Assembly: GCA_003021085.1 (NCBI GenBank)
Contig: PXRE01000026.1
Span: forward strand, 199,338 to 263,337
Direction: 5' to 3'
Source: Halobacteriales archaeon QS_1_68_20
GTDB taxonomy: Archaea; Halobacteriota; Halobacteria; Halobacteriales; PXRE01
DNA length: 64,000 nucleotides
This document shows, piece by piece, positions 54,789 to 62,898 of the stretch (positions within the stretch are counted from its first letter, which is position 1; every line of letters begins with the position of its first letter). Both the position numbers and the translations under genes were made by a program. Under the pieces are notes generated by a model. The model did no database searches. It saw nothing but the letters and a program-made list of their open reading frames with translations, and was not told where the DNA came from.

Positions 54789-55562
54789 ATGCGAGCGTAC
54801 GCACCGGGGAGCGTCACGTCGATGTTCGCGCCCGCCGAGGACGGGTCCCACGGGGTGAGTTTCGCCACCGCCGACGGGGTCGTCGCGGACGTCCGGCGAG
54901 CGACGTCGACGACGGTCACCCTCGACGGCGATCCGACCTCCTTCGAACCGGTCGAACTCGCCTGCGAGGCGCTGGACGTCGACGCCCGCGTGGGCCTGAC
55001 CGCCGAGGTCCCCGTGGGCCGGGGATTCGGGGCCAGCGGTGCGGCCACGCTGGCGACGGTCCTCGCGGCCGACGCCGAGTGGGACCTCGGTCACGAGCGC
55101 GAGGAACTGGTCGAGGTCGCCGCCCGCGCGGATATCGAGGCCGGGACGGGCCTGGGTGACGTGTACGTCCAGGAGTCCGGCGGCCTCCTCTGGAACGTCG
55201 GCGAGGGTCGCCAGCGCCGCGAACGGACCGACGAACTGTCCTACATCTCCTACGGCGACGTCGCCACGGCGGAGGTACTGGCCGACGACGCGGCGCTCCA
55301 GCGGGCCGCTACGGCCGCCGACGAGGCGTTTCCCCGGTTCGACCCGGACGCCTCCCTGGCGGAGCTGTTCGACCTCTCCTGGGAGTTCGCTCGTGAGACC
55401 GACCTCGTCACCGACCGGGTTCGGGAGGCCGTCGAGCGCGTCCAGGACGCCGACGGTGCCGCGACGATGGCGATGGTCGGGGAGACGGTCGTCGCCTCTG
55501 CCCCCGACGCCCTGGACCGGCGGACGAGGATCACGCCGGATGGCGCCCGCCTGCTCGACTGA
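54789..55562 (+). CDS. Pantoate kinase (GHMP family)
   Basis: 257 residues from the ATG at 54789. MRAYAPGSVTSMFAPAEDGSHGVSFATADGV is the N-terminal strand, and the GHMP phosphate loop is EVPVGRGFGASGAATLATVLA near residue 75-92. GTGLGDVYVQESGGLLW near 120 and the C-terminal GAATMAMVGETVVA are also characteristic. Archaeal pantoate kinase makes 4-phosphopantoate, which phosphopantothenate synthetase turns into phosphopantothenate for CoA, replacing bacterial PanC/CoaA. Acidic D/E residues match the host. No phosphopantothenate synthetase gene is next to it. Confidence 0.85.
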   Translation: MRAYAPGSVTSMFAPAEDGSHGVSFATADGVVADVRRATSTTVTLDGDPTSFEPVELACEALDVDARVGLTAEVPVGRGFGASGAATLATVLAADAEWDLGHEREELVEVAARADIEAGTGLGDVYVQESGGLLWNVGEGRQRRERTDELSYISYGDVATAEVLADDAALQRAATAADEAFPRFDPDASLAELFDLSWEFARETDLVTDRVREAVERVQDADGAATMAMVGETVVASAPDALDRRTRITPDGARLLD

Positions 55563-55631
55563 TTCCGGGGCACTGAACGCCATTCGGCGGGGCCGGGGTC
55601 ACCGTAAAGGCGCCCGACGGCGTATCGGACG

Positions 55632-56513
55632 CTGGGACTCACGCTCGACGACCGCGACAGGGCGGTCCTCGAACGACTCCGTGCGGGGGACGCGGACGTC
55701 GAGACGCTGGCCGGGAGTACGGACTGCACCGTCGACTACCTCCGTGACCGCCTCCCGGAGCTGGCCGACGAGGGTCCGGTCCGGCCCGTGGAAGCGGACG
55801 CCTACACGATTACTGCCGACGGAGAGCGGGCCGTCGCCTCGTCCCCGGTCGGATCGCTCGACGACCGGATCGACACGCCATCCGACGTGGCGGGGCGAAT
55901 CGACTCGTTCGACTTGCGGCCGGACCGGGCGGACGCCGTCCGGGCCGCGTTCGCGTTCCTGAAGTTCTGGGGCGACGCCACCCGGGGCGAGGTCGTCGAC
56001 GGCGTCTACAGCGAACACCCCGCGGGCTACGAGTCCGGACGGGAGTGGTGGGCGAAACTGGTCCGTGACCGCCTGGCCGACCTCCCGTCGGTCGACTCGC
56101 CGTCGGCAGAGGGCAGTCCGTGGCGGGATACGGAGACGCCTGACGGGGACGACGAGGACGGGCGAACCGCACCGGACGATCCGACGCCCCCGGAGACCAG
56201 CGCCAGGTTCGCGCTCGACGGGTTGGACCTGGACGGTGACGAGCGGTCTGCCGTTCGTGCGGCGTTCGACCACCTCCTCGCGGCGGGGACAGCGAGCGAG
56301 TCGACGTTCCAGCGCGAGGTGTCCTCCGACTACCCTGCCGGGTACGAGTCCGAATCGGAGTGGTGGACCGACTGCGTGCGTCCGGCGTTCGAGCGTCTGC
56401 CGGGGGTCGAAGAGTCGAATGGAGCCGAGTGGGAGTACCGCCAGTCTGCGGCCGGGCCGGCGTCGACGGGTCCGGGTGCCGAGTCGTCCGGTGACTCCGG
56501 TCACGGTGAGTGA
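55632..56513 (+). CDS. wHTH protein with two PAGYES-WW repeat units
   Basis: The frame is open from near 55605 and gives LGLTLDDRDRAVLERLRAGDADVETLAGSTDCTVDYLRDRLPELADEGPVRPVEADAYTITADGERAV, a winged helix-turn-helix. Two copies of a helical unit follow: AVRAAFAFLKFWGDATRGEVVDGVYSEHPAGYESGREWWAKLVRDRL and AVRAAFDHLLAAGTASESTFQREVSSDYPAGYESESEWWTDCVRPAF. There is no ATG or GTG at the N-terminus. CTG at 55632 is used here as the likely start; a small frameshift with GTATCGGACGCTGGG is the alternative. Before the last unit is an acidic linker. Likely a DNA-binding regulator; family unknown. Confidence 0.6.
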   Translation: MGLTLDDRDRAVLERLRAGDADVETLAGSTDCTVDYLRDRLPELADEGPVRPVEADAYTITADGERAVASSPVGSLDDRIDTPSDVAGRIDSFDLRPDRADAVRAAFAFLKFWGDATRGEVVDGVYSEHPAGYESGREWWAKLVRDRLADLPSVDSPSAEGSPWRDTETPDGDDEDGRTAPDDPTPPETSARFALDGLDLDGDERSAVRAAFDHLLAAGTASESTFQREVSSDYPAGYESESEWWTDCVRPAFERLPGVEESNGAEWEYRQSAAGPASTGPGAESSGDSGHGE

Positions 56514-56579
56514 CGGCCCGAGACCCCTGACCGAAGCGGCCACCCGGTTGACGTATCTTTCCTCGTTTTATTTCTGGTC

Positions 56580-56593
56580 TAGAAATATTCAAA
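56580..56593 (+). promoter_or_regulatory. TAGAAATATTCAAA element upstream of Cys-rich gene 1
   Basis: The 14-mer TAGAAATATTCAAA at 56580-56593 lies 33 bp before the ATG. The same 14-mer occurs at 57035-57048, 39 bp before the paralogue. It is at the position of a BRE/TATA core, and is otherwise rare in such GC-rich DNA. Confidence 0.6.
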
Positions 56594-56625
56594 CAGGACT
56601 ATGATACGGGAGTACTGACCAAGGA

Positions 56626-56967
56626 ATGCGTATGCGTCGAAGACAGGTCCTCGCGAGCATCGCCACGTCGAGCGTCGCTGGAGTCGGCGTCGTCGCCGCC
56701 GACCGCCGCGTTCCGTCTGCGCACCTCTCGACGGCCGATCCGGACGAACTCCGGGTGGTGCGGGACGGAGGAGTTGTCGAGACGGTGACCGACCCGTCGA
56801 CCGACGAGATCAGGCAGTTGCTGTCCGAGACCGACGACGACGAGCGTCTGGTCTCGGCGTCCGGGTGCTGTTTCGAGTACTGCGCCAGCGACTGCGACCC
56901 CCGGTACAGTTGCGACTGTTGTTACTGGGACTGTAGCTGCAGTTTGGACTGTCCGGACTGCTGTTGA
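56626..56967 (+). CDS. Tat-exported cysteine-rich miniprotein, copy 1
   Basis: 113 residues. MRMRRRQVLASIATSSVAGVGVVAA is a twin-arginine signal (RRRQVL). A middle part (ELRVVRDGGVVETVTDPSTDEIRQLLSETDDDERLVSA) of beta-plus-helix type is shared with the paralogue. Residues 81-113 hold 12 Cys in 33 residues (CCFEYCASDCDPRYSCDCCY and so on). The Tat route exports folded proteins, so either disulfides form after export or a metal is carried in. The lack of a hydrophobic C-terminus suggests release or cell-surface binding. No maturation enzyme lies nearby. It may start at the ATG 6 bp later. Function unknown. Confidence 0.75.
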   Translation: MRMRRRQVLASIATSSVAGVGVVAADRRVPSAHLSTADPDELRVVRDGGVVETVTDPSTDEIRQLLSETDDDERLVSASGCCFEYCASDCDPRYSCDCCYWDCSCSLDCPDCC

Positions 56968-57034
56968 TCGGACGACCCGTCCGTCCCGGGAACGACACCG
57001 TAATTACATATCTACGTTCGATAAAACTGTTGTT

Positions 57035-57048
57035 TAGAAATATTCAAA
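57035..57048 (+). promoter_or_regulatory. TAGAAATATTCAAA element upstream of Cys-rich gene 2
   Basis: Identical 14-mer to that at 56580, here 39 bp upstream of the ATG at 57087 and followed by TATACATATTTCC. AT-rich GATAAAACTG lies 10 bp before it. Confidence 0.6.
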
Positions 57049-57086
57049 TATACATATTTCCGGTGAATCACACTGTCGGAACGCGC

Positions 57087-57422
57087 ATGAAGCGCAGACG
57101 CGTCATCCGTGGTATCGCAGCGACCGGTGCGATTGGATCGACGGCGGGGCTTGCCGCCGGGAACCAGATCGGCCAGCCGACCGACATCTCGGCGTACGAC
57201 CACCTGAAGGTCGTCCGGGGCGACGAGACCGTCCGGACCATCGATGACCCGAGTTGGGAGACGGTCCGCGAGGTGGAACTCGAACTGGACGAGGACGAGG
57301 AACTCGTCGGTCCGGAGTGCCACTGTGTCACCTACTGTTGCAACGAGTGCTCCTGTTCGGACGGGTGTTGCGCGTGCAACTGCTGGTGTGAGTGCCCCGG
57401 CGAGAACGAGTGCACCTGCTGA
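57087..57422 (+). CDS. Tat-exported cysteine-rich miniprotein, copy 2
   Basis: 111 residues from the ATG at 57087. MKRRRVIRGIAATGAIGSTAGLAAG is a Tat signal. The middle (AYDHLKVVRGDETVRTIDDPSWETVREVELELDEDEELVGPE) aligns with copy 1 (ELRVVRDGGVVETVTDPS). The tail has 14 Cys in 34 residues (ECHCVTYCCNECSCSDGCC, then ACNCWCECPGENECTC). Cys spacing differs between copies while the middle is conserved, so the tail is diverging. Start by ATG at 57087; the track start 56964 is in non-coding sequence. Cys runs of this density suggest metal binding (metallothionein-like) or a knotted toxin-like or adhesive role; none is shown. Confidence 0.75.
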   Translation: MKRRRVIRGIAATGAIGSTAGLAAGNQIGQPTDISAYDHLKVVRGDETVRTIDDPSWETVREVELELDEDEELVGPECHCVTYCCNECSCSDGCCACNCWCECPGENECTC

Positions 57423-57482
57423 ACCGGGGTGAGTAGTTCGACGGCCACGGGACCGGTCGAACGTCGACCGTCTACCGGCCGT

Positions 57483-59170
57483 CTACAGGATGGTCCCGTG
57501 TTTCTTGTCGGGGAGGTCCTTCTCGACGGTCTCGTAGAACTCGAAGCGACGCTCTAGCTCCTCCCGGAGCGTGCTCGGCGGCACGATCTCGTCGATGACG
57601 ACCTCGCTGGCCATCCGGTGGACGTCGATGTCCTCGCGGTACTCCTGGCGGAGTTCCTGCTCGACCTCGGCGCGCTCCTCGGGGTCGTCGATGTCCGCGA
57701 GTTTGTTGGCGTAGACGGCGTTGATCGCCGCCTCCGGCCCCATGATGGCGATCTCGCCGGACGGCAGGGCGATGGTGCTCTCGGGGTCGTAGGCGGGACC
57801 GGACATCGCGTAGACGCCGGCGCCGTAGGCCTTCCGGACGATCACCGACTGTTTGGGCACCGTCGCCGAGGAGGTGGCGTAGATGAACTTCTTGCCCTTC
57901 TCGAGGATGCCCTCCTTCTCGACGCTGGATCCGGCCATGAAGCCGGGGGTGTCACAGAGGTACAGAAGCGGGATGTTGAACGCGTCGGACTTCCAGATGA
58001 ACTCCGCCGCCTTCTCGGCGGCGTCCGGGAAGATGGCGCCCGCGCGCTGCCGTGGCTGGTTGGCGACGATGCCGACCGGCCGACCGTCGATGTGAGCGTA
58101 GCCGGTGACGATCTCCTTGCCGAACCCAGGGCGCAACTCGAAGAACGAGTCGGCGTCCACGACGCGCTCGATCACGTCCATCATGTCGTACCCGCGGTTG
58201 GGGTCCTGGGGGACGATGGAGTCGATTCCCGCCGGTGACTTCGCGGGCGCTTTCGGTTCGGCCCGTGGCGGGTCCTCGGAGACTAGTTCCGTCTCGTGTT
58301 GTGGACGTCCGGGCCGCCCAGATCCTGCATGTCGATCTCCTCGCCGGTGACCATCTCGACCATCCGCGGGGAGGCGATGGCCATCGCGGACATCTCCCGG
58401 ACCATGATGGTGAAGTCCGCGAAGACGGGGGTGTAGGCCGCCCCGGCGATACAGGGCCCGTAGAGGACGCAGATCTGCGGCACCGCCCCGGACAGCATCG
58501 AGTGGTTGTAGTAGTACTTGCCGATCCCCTCGCGGTTGGCGAAGAAGCCGGTCTGCTGGTCAATGCGGCCGCCGGAGGAGTCCATCAGGTAGAGGACGGG
58601 GCGGCCGGTCTTCAGCGCCCGCTGTTGCATCCGGAGGAACTTCTCGACGCCCTTCTCGGCCATCGACCCCGCCTTGACGGTGAAGTCGTTGGCCATGAAG
58701 TGGACCTTCCGGCCCTCGAAGTCGGCGGCGCCGGTGATGAGGCCGTCCGCCGGCAGTTGATCGTCGGCGTCGAACTCCGCGAACTTGCCGTCCTCGAACA
58801 GTATCCCGTCGTCGCCGTCGCCGGACTCCGTCCGGCTGCTCGCCGAGCTCTGCTCGGCGTTGAACCACAGGTCGATGCGGTCGCGGACGAACCGCTTGCC
58901 CTGCTCTGGGAGTCGCTCCTTGTACTTCTCGGGACCGCCACCCAGGATGTCCTCGATCTCCTTCCAGAGTTGTAGTTCCCGGTCGGTCGGTCCCAGGCCG
59001 TCGTCGCCGGGCAGCGGTGCCGCCGCCTGGCCAGTCGGTGCCCTGGAGACCGCCGGCTCGTCGCCGTCGCCGACGTACACCTCGACGTCGTCTTTGAACC
59101 GGCGGGCCATCGCGGTCGCGATGGCCGACGCCTCCTCCTCGGTGGCCCCGTCACCGATCCGAACTTTCAT
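57483..59170 (-). pseudogene. Acyl-CoA carboxylase carboxyltransferase subunit, frameshifted and partly deleted
   Basis: The N-part from the ATG at 59170 reads MKVRIGDGATEEEASAIATAM.. then a carboxyltransferase domain with GLITGAADFEGRKVHFMANDFTVKAGSMAEKG, LMDSSGGRIDQQTG, YGPCIAGAAYTP and EEIDMQDLGGPDVHN. There it leaves phase. The C-part in another phase runs from about 58300 (ETELVSEDPPRAEPKAPAKSPAGIDSIVPQDPNRGYDMMDVIERVVDADSFFELRPGFGKEIVTG) to DKKHGTIL. About 25-30 residues usually found between GGPDVH and the linker are missing, so deletion and frameshift are combined. The first 40 residues look like the small acyl-CoA carboxylase subunit (AccE/PccX) fused on (inference). No biotin carboxylase gene is next to it. 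Confidence 0.75.
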
Positions 59171-59219
59171 GCGTTCGAGTCCGACCAGAACGCCCAAATG
59201 GATTTCCCTTCGCCCCGCG

Positions 59220-60113
59220 TCAGGCGAGCAGTCGAACGAGCACGTACAGCGTCCCTGCCGAGAGGACGGTCGTCGTCGGGACGTTCACCGGGGCCAGGCG
59301 CTCGTCGTCGCCGTGTTCGGTCGCGTAGACGAACGTCGAGACGGCCGTGGGCATCCCGAGCATCAAGACTCCTGCACGGAGGGTAGCCTGGTCGGCCCCC
59401 ATGCCCGCGAACGCCACCAACGCCAGCGCCGGCATGACCAGCAGTTTCAGCGCGGCGACCGACGGCGTCCCCTCGCTCCGGATGGAGGCCCGCCGGGGAT
59501 CCAGCGAGGCACCGACGCAGACGAGCGCGACCGGTAGCGCGAGTTCCGAGACCAGACCGGTCGCCGCGGTCACCGAACCGGGGACGGGCACGCCGAACCC
59601 GGCGACGGCCAGGCCGACCGGTAGCGACAGGACGATCGGGTTCCCGATGAACGCCCGGACCTCGACGGCCGCGTCGTTCGGCGTCACCAGCAGGAAGATG
59701 GTCAGTGGGATCTGGGTCAGCGCGCCGACGCCGAGCAGGAGGCTCCCCCGTGCGGCCGCGAGGCCGCCGAACGTCGCCGCGACCATGGGTAGACCCAGGT
59801 ACCCCAGGTTGCAGTGGTACGACTGGATCGTGGCCACGCTCCAGGTCGCGCCGGAGGAGGCGTCGCGGTGGACGACGAGGCTCAGGCCGACCATCGCCAG
59901 CAAGACCGCCCACAGGCCGACGATCAGCGTCGGCGTGAACACCTCCCCGAGCGGCCGGTGGTGGGTCGAGTGGAACACCAGCGCCGGGAGCGCGACGTAG
60001 TAGGCGAGGGCGTTCAACCGGTCGCGGCGCTCGGCTGCGAGGACGCCAGCGCTCCTCGCGGCCCCGCCGACGGCCAGCAACGCGAGCATGTACGCGAACC
60101 GCGCGGCGAGCAA
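59220..60113 (-). CDS. AEC-family (auxin efflux carrier-like) permease
   Basis: About 298 residues with nine to ten hydrophobic helices. ALPALVFHST near the N-terminus, then a helix bundle break NLGYLGLPMVAATFG, IGNPIVLSLPVGLAVAGFG in the middle and MLGMPTAVSTFVYATEHGDDE near the C-terminus are the half-repeat signatures of AEC/MdcF-type transporters, which export organic anions. The start is uncertain: TTG at 60113 gives a complete first helix, and ATG at 60089 is the alternative. The track start 60287 lies in the divergent gene. Location is the cytoplasmic membrane. Divergent from the SDR gene. Confidence 0.8.
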   Translation of the reverse strand: MLAARFAYMLALLAVGGAARSAGVLAAERRDRLNALAYYVALPALVFHSTHHRPLGEVFTPTLIVGLWAVLLAMVGLSLVVHRDASSGATWSVATIQSYHCNLGYLGLPMVAATFGGLAAARGSLLLGVGALTQIPLTIFLLVTPNDAAVEVRAFIGNPIVLSLPVGLAVAGFGVPVPGSVTAATGLVSELALPVALVCVGASLDPRRASIRSEGTPSVAALKLLVMPALALVAFAGMGADQATLRAGVLMLGMPTAVSTFVYATEHGDDERLAPVNVPTTTVLSAGTLYVLVRLLA

Positions 60114-60213
60114 GCGGGACCGGAAGCCACGGTGACTGACAGTCCTTTCGGTCCCCGCAGACCACACCGCGGGCAGGGCAAAACCCAACTCGCGTCGGCC
60201 CCCACGGAAACGC

Positions 60214-61014
60214 ATGGACGTCCTGCTCACCGGCGCACTGGGAACCGTCGGGACGGCCGTCACGGACCACCTCGACCACGAGTTCACCCTGCTGGACCGC
60301 CGGGAGGGCGGCCACGTCGTCGCGGACGTGGCGGATTACCCGGCCATCCGCCCGGCGTTCGACGGACAGGACGCCGTCGTCCACCTCGCGGGCTATCCGG
60401 CGACCGACGCCTCCTGGTCGGAGGCGCTGACGCACAACGTCGTCGGCACGCACAACGTGCTGGAGGCGGCCGCGGACGCCGGCGTCGAGTCGGTCGTGTT
60501 CGCATCCTCGAACCACGTCGTCGGGGGGTACGAGCAGGAGTTCGCCCCCGACCTGTACTACGGCGACGTGGACCTGACGGTCGATCACACCGACCCGATC
60601 CGGCCGGACTCGCACTACGGCGCGTCGAAAGCCTGCGGGGAGGCGTTCGGTCGTCAGTACGTCGAGCGCGAGGCATCGCCCGACCGGTTCTACGCGCTCC
60701 GCATCGGGTCCGTGCGGGACCCCGAGTACGACCACCCCTACGGCGACGCCGAACGACTGGTCGACGACGGCGAGGCCGACTCGGACTCGCGGGCGTACGA
60801 GGAGGTGGCCGCCCGGATGCACGCGCTCTGGCAGTCCCGGCGGGACCTCGCACACCTCGTCGACTGTTGTCTCCGGGACGACTCGGCCGCCTTCGAGGTG
60901 TTCTACGGCGTCAGCGCCAACGAGCACCGCTGGCTGGACATCGAGCACGCACGCGAGGTCGTCGGGTACGACCCTCGTGACGGTGCCGAGTGGAGCGACC
61001 GGGGGGCATCGTGA
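60214..61014 (+). CDS. Extended short-chain dehydrogenase, uronate/glucose-6-phosphate dehydrogenase-like
   Basis: 266 residues. The NAD site is LLTGALGTVGTAVTDHL near residue 5, VADVADYPAIRPAFDGQDAVVHLAGYPATDASWSEALTHNVVGTHNVLEAAADAGV follows, and the active site is SSN-x and HYGASKACGEAFG with Tyr/Lys (Y-x3-K) near 143. The ADVADYxAxRPAFxGQDAVVHLA pattern is like haloarchaeal NAD-dependent glucose-6-phosphate dehydrogenase (Azf) and uronate dehydrogenases, but the specific sugar is not certain. Its stop overlaps the GTG of the next gene (GTGA), so translation may be coupled. Confidence 0.8.
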   Translation: MDVLLTGALGTVGTAVTDHLDHEFTLLDRREGGHVVADVADYPAIRPAFDGQDAVVHLAGYPATDASWSEALTHNVVGTHNVLEAAADAGVESVVFASSNHVVGGYEQEFAPDLYYGDVDLTVDHTDPIRPDSHYGASKACGEAFGRQYVEREASPDRFYALRIGSVRDPEYDHPYGDAERLVDDGEADSDSRAYEEVAARMHALWQSRRDLAHLVDCCLRDDSAAFEVFYGVSANEHRWLDIEHAREVVGYDPRDGAEWSDRGAS

Positions 61015-62084
61015 CGCTGTCCGAGCGCTTCCAGGGGTTCGCCACCTGGTGCGAGGGGACCTCGCCGCTGTACGAACGACTGGCCCGTGGCGTCGCCGAC
61101 GATCCCGACCTGCTGGACCTGGCGGCGGCGGTCCCCGAGGGGCGGTCACCGCCGCACGTCCTGCTCGCGGGCGTCCACTACCTGTTGCTGGACGGGTGCG
61201 AGCACCCCCTCGCTGACTACTACGCCAGCGTGACGGGGGATCCCGCCGACCCGACGGTGGACGACCCCGTGGCGGCCTTCAGGGAGTTCTGCCTGGAACA
61301 CGAGTCGGCCCTGCGGGAACTCCTGACGACGTGGCGGACCCAGACGAACTCCGTCCGGCGGTGTGCCGCCCTGTACCCCGCGTTCGCTCGCGTCTCGGCG
61401 GCGGTCGACGGGCAACCGCTCTCGCTGATCGAGGTCGGGTCCAGCGCCGGCCTGAACCTGCTGTGGGACCGGTACGCCTACGAGTACGCCGACGAACGGG
61501 CGGCCACCGACGGAGACGAGGGCCCCGGCGACCCGATCAGGGTCGGTCCCGACGACGCCACAGTCGTCGTGGAGTCGTCGCTCCGCGACGGCGACCCGCC
61601 GCTCCCCGTGAATCCGCCGGAGGTCGCTTCGCGCCAGGGAATCGACCTGAACCCGCTGGACGTGACCGACGAGTCGGACGCGCGGTGGTTGCGCGCGCTG
61701 ACGTGGCCGGAACACGAGTCGCGACGGCGACTGCTGGACGCCGCCCTGGAACGGGCACGGGCGAACCCGCCGGAGATTCGCGCTGGCGACGCCCTGGCGG
61801 TGCTCCCGGACCTCCTCGACGCGACGGCCGATCCGGTGGTCGTGTTCAACACCCAGACGCTGTACCAGTTTACCGAGGACGAGCGCGAGCAGTTCCGCAC
61901 GCTACTGGCCGAGAACGGGACCGGGCGGGAACTCCACTGGCTGTCGGGCGAACACGGCGTCGAGTCCGACGAGCCGGAAATCCGGTTGCAGTGGGCGACG
62001 GCGACGGACGGTCGCCTGGTGCCCGAGCAGTTGCTGGCGTACGAACAGCACGGCCGCTGGATCAGGTGGGTCGAGGACGCCTAG
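61011..62084 (+). CDS. DUF2332 family protein
   Basis: 357 residues from GTG 61011, overlapping the SDR stop by 4 nt. TLSERFQGFATWCEGTSPLYERLARGVADDPDLLDLAAAVPEGRSPPHVLLAGVHYLLLDGCEHPLADYY at the N-terminus, then RTQTNSVRRCAALYPAF and SLIEVGSSAGLNLLWDRYAYEY, are the DUF2332 hallmarks. The E-V-G-S-S-A-G-L-N-L piece resembles a SAM-dependent methyltransferase motif I, and the later VVVFNTQTLYQF fits. Function is unknown. ATG at 60990 is a shadow within the SDR frame. It converges with the HhH gene, the stop codons overlapping. Confidence 0.85.
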   Translation: MTLSERFQGFATWCEGTSPLYERLARGVADDPDLLDLAAAVPEGRSPPHVLLAGVHYLLLDGCEHPLADYYASVTGDPADPTVDDPVAAFREFCLEHESALRELLTTWRTQTNSVRRCAALYPAFARVSAAVDGQPLSLIEVGSSAGLNLLWDRYAYEYADERAATDGDEGPGDPIRVGPDDATVVVESSLRDGDPPLPVNPPEVASRQGIDLNPLDVTDESDARWLRALTWPEHESRRRLLDAALERARANPPEIRAGDALAVLPDLLDATADPVVVFNTQTLYQFTEDEREQFRTLLAENGTGRELHWLSGEHGVESDEPEIRLQWATATDGRLVPEQLLAYEQHGRWIRWVEDA

Positions 62085-62743
62085 GCCAGCCGTTTGGCCG
62101 CGTCGACCCACTCGGCGACCTGCTCCTGGTCGAACCCGAGGACGTCGCCGACGCTCTCCGGGTCCGCGGTCGCCAGGCTCCGGACCGAGTTGATGCCGGC
62201 GCTGGCCAGGCGGTCGGCCACGTCTTCGGTGATCCCTTCGACGTCCGTGACCGGGTCCGGCTTGCTCCGCTCGCGCCAGGCGGCCTCGGCGGCTTCGAGT
62301 TCGCCGCTCCCGTCGGCCTCGGCGTCCTCGGGCCCGTCACCGAGGTCGGCCGAGAGGTCCGGCGAACTCGACAGCGACGGCCGCCCGCCGTCGTCACTCG
62401 AATCGGAGTCGGAGGACTCCTCGCCCTCGCCGGACTTCCAGTCGCCGGTGCTGGCCGCGACCCAGGCCCGCTCGTCGTCCTGCAGTCCCCGGACCTGGTC
62501 GGAGCGCTTGTCGAGGTCTTCGTTGTTGGACCCCGTAATCGACCACGGCAGGGAGTGCTCCCTGCGGATCTTCGTGGCCACTCCCGGGTTCACGCCGGCG
62601 TCGACGAGCATCCGGTAGGAGACCCGCTTGTTGCGGAAGTCCTCGGCGTCGACGTCGGACTCGGTGAGGTCCTCCTCCGTCGCCGGTCCGACGTACTTGA
62701 GGTCGGTCAGGTCGTCGCCTCGGTCCGGATTGTGGCCCGTCAT
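62081..62743 (-). CDS. Helix-hairpin-helix DNA-binding protein
   Basis: 220 residues. Two HhH units stand at the ends: LTDLKYVGPATEEDLTESDVDAEDF and VTDVEGITEDVADRLASAGINSVRSLATADPESVGDVLGFDQEQVAEWVDAA. Between them is a Ser/Asp/Glu-rich acidic linker (SGEGEESSDSDSSDDGGRPS) of about 70 residues, probably disordered. A middle part NKRVSYRMLVDAGVNPGVATKIRREHSLPWSITGSNNEDLDKRSDQVRGLQDDERAWVAAS resembles the DUF7409 group of haloarchaea. It may bind DNA non-specifically, like helicase or nuclease cofactors. TATA-like TTAAATTTTCG near 62785-62795 on the + strand (RC of CGAAAATTTAA) lies upstream. Confidence 0.75.
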   Translation of the reverse strand: MTGHNPDRGDDLTDLKYVGPATEEDLTESDVDAEDFRNKRVSYRMLVDAGVNPGVATKIRREHSLPWSITGSNNEDLDKRSDQVRGLQDDERAWVAASTGDWKSGEGEESSDSDSSDDGGRPSLSSSPDLSADLGDGPEDAEADGSGELEAAEAAWRERSKPDPVTDVEGITEDVADRLASAGINSVRSLATADPESVGDVLGFDQEQVAEWVDAAKRLA

Positions 62744-62898
62744 GTCCCGACTCCACTGTTCGTACCAAAGCTACCCGCCCGTCTTAAATTTTCGGCCGCG
62801 AACAGGACGGTCCTCGAAGCCCGGGAACGGTGGTGTCGAGACGGATCGACTACCCGGCGATCGGTCGCGGCACATCGCGGTCCGGGCGCCGCTCGTCG

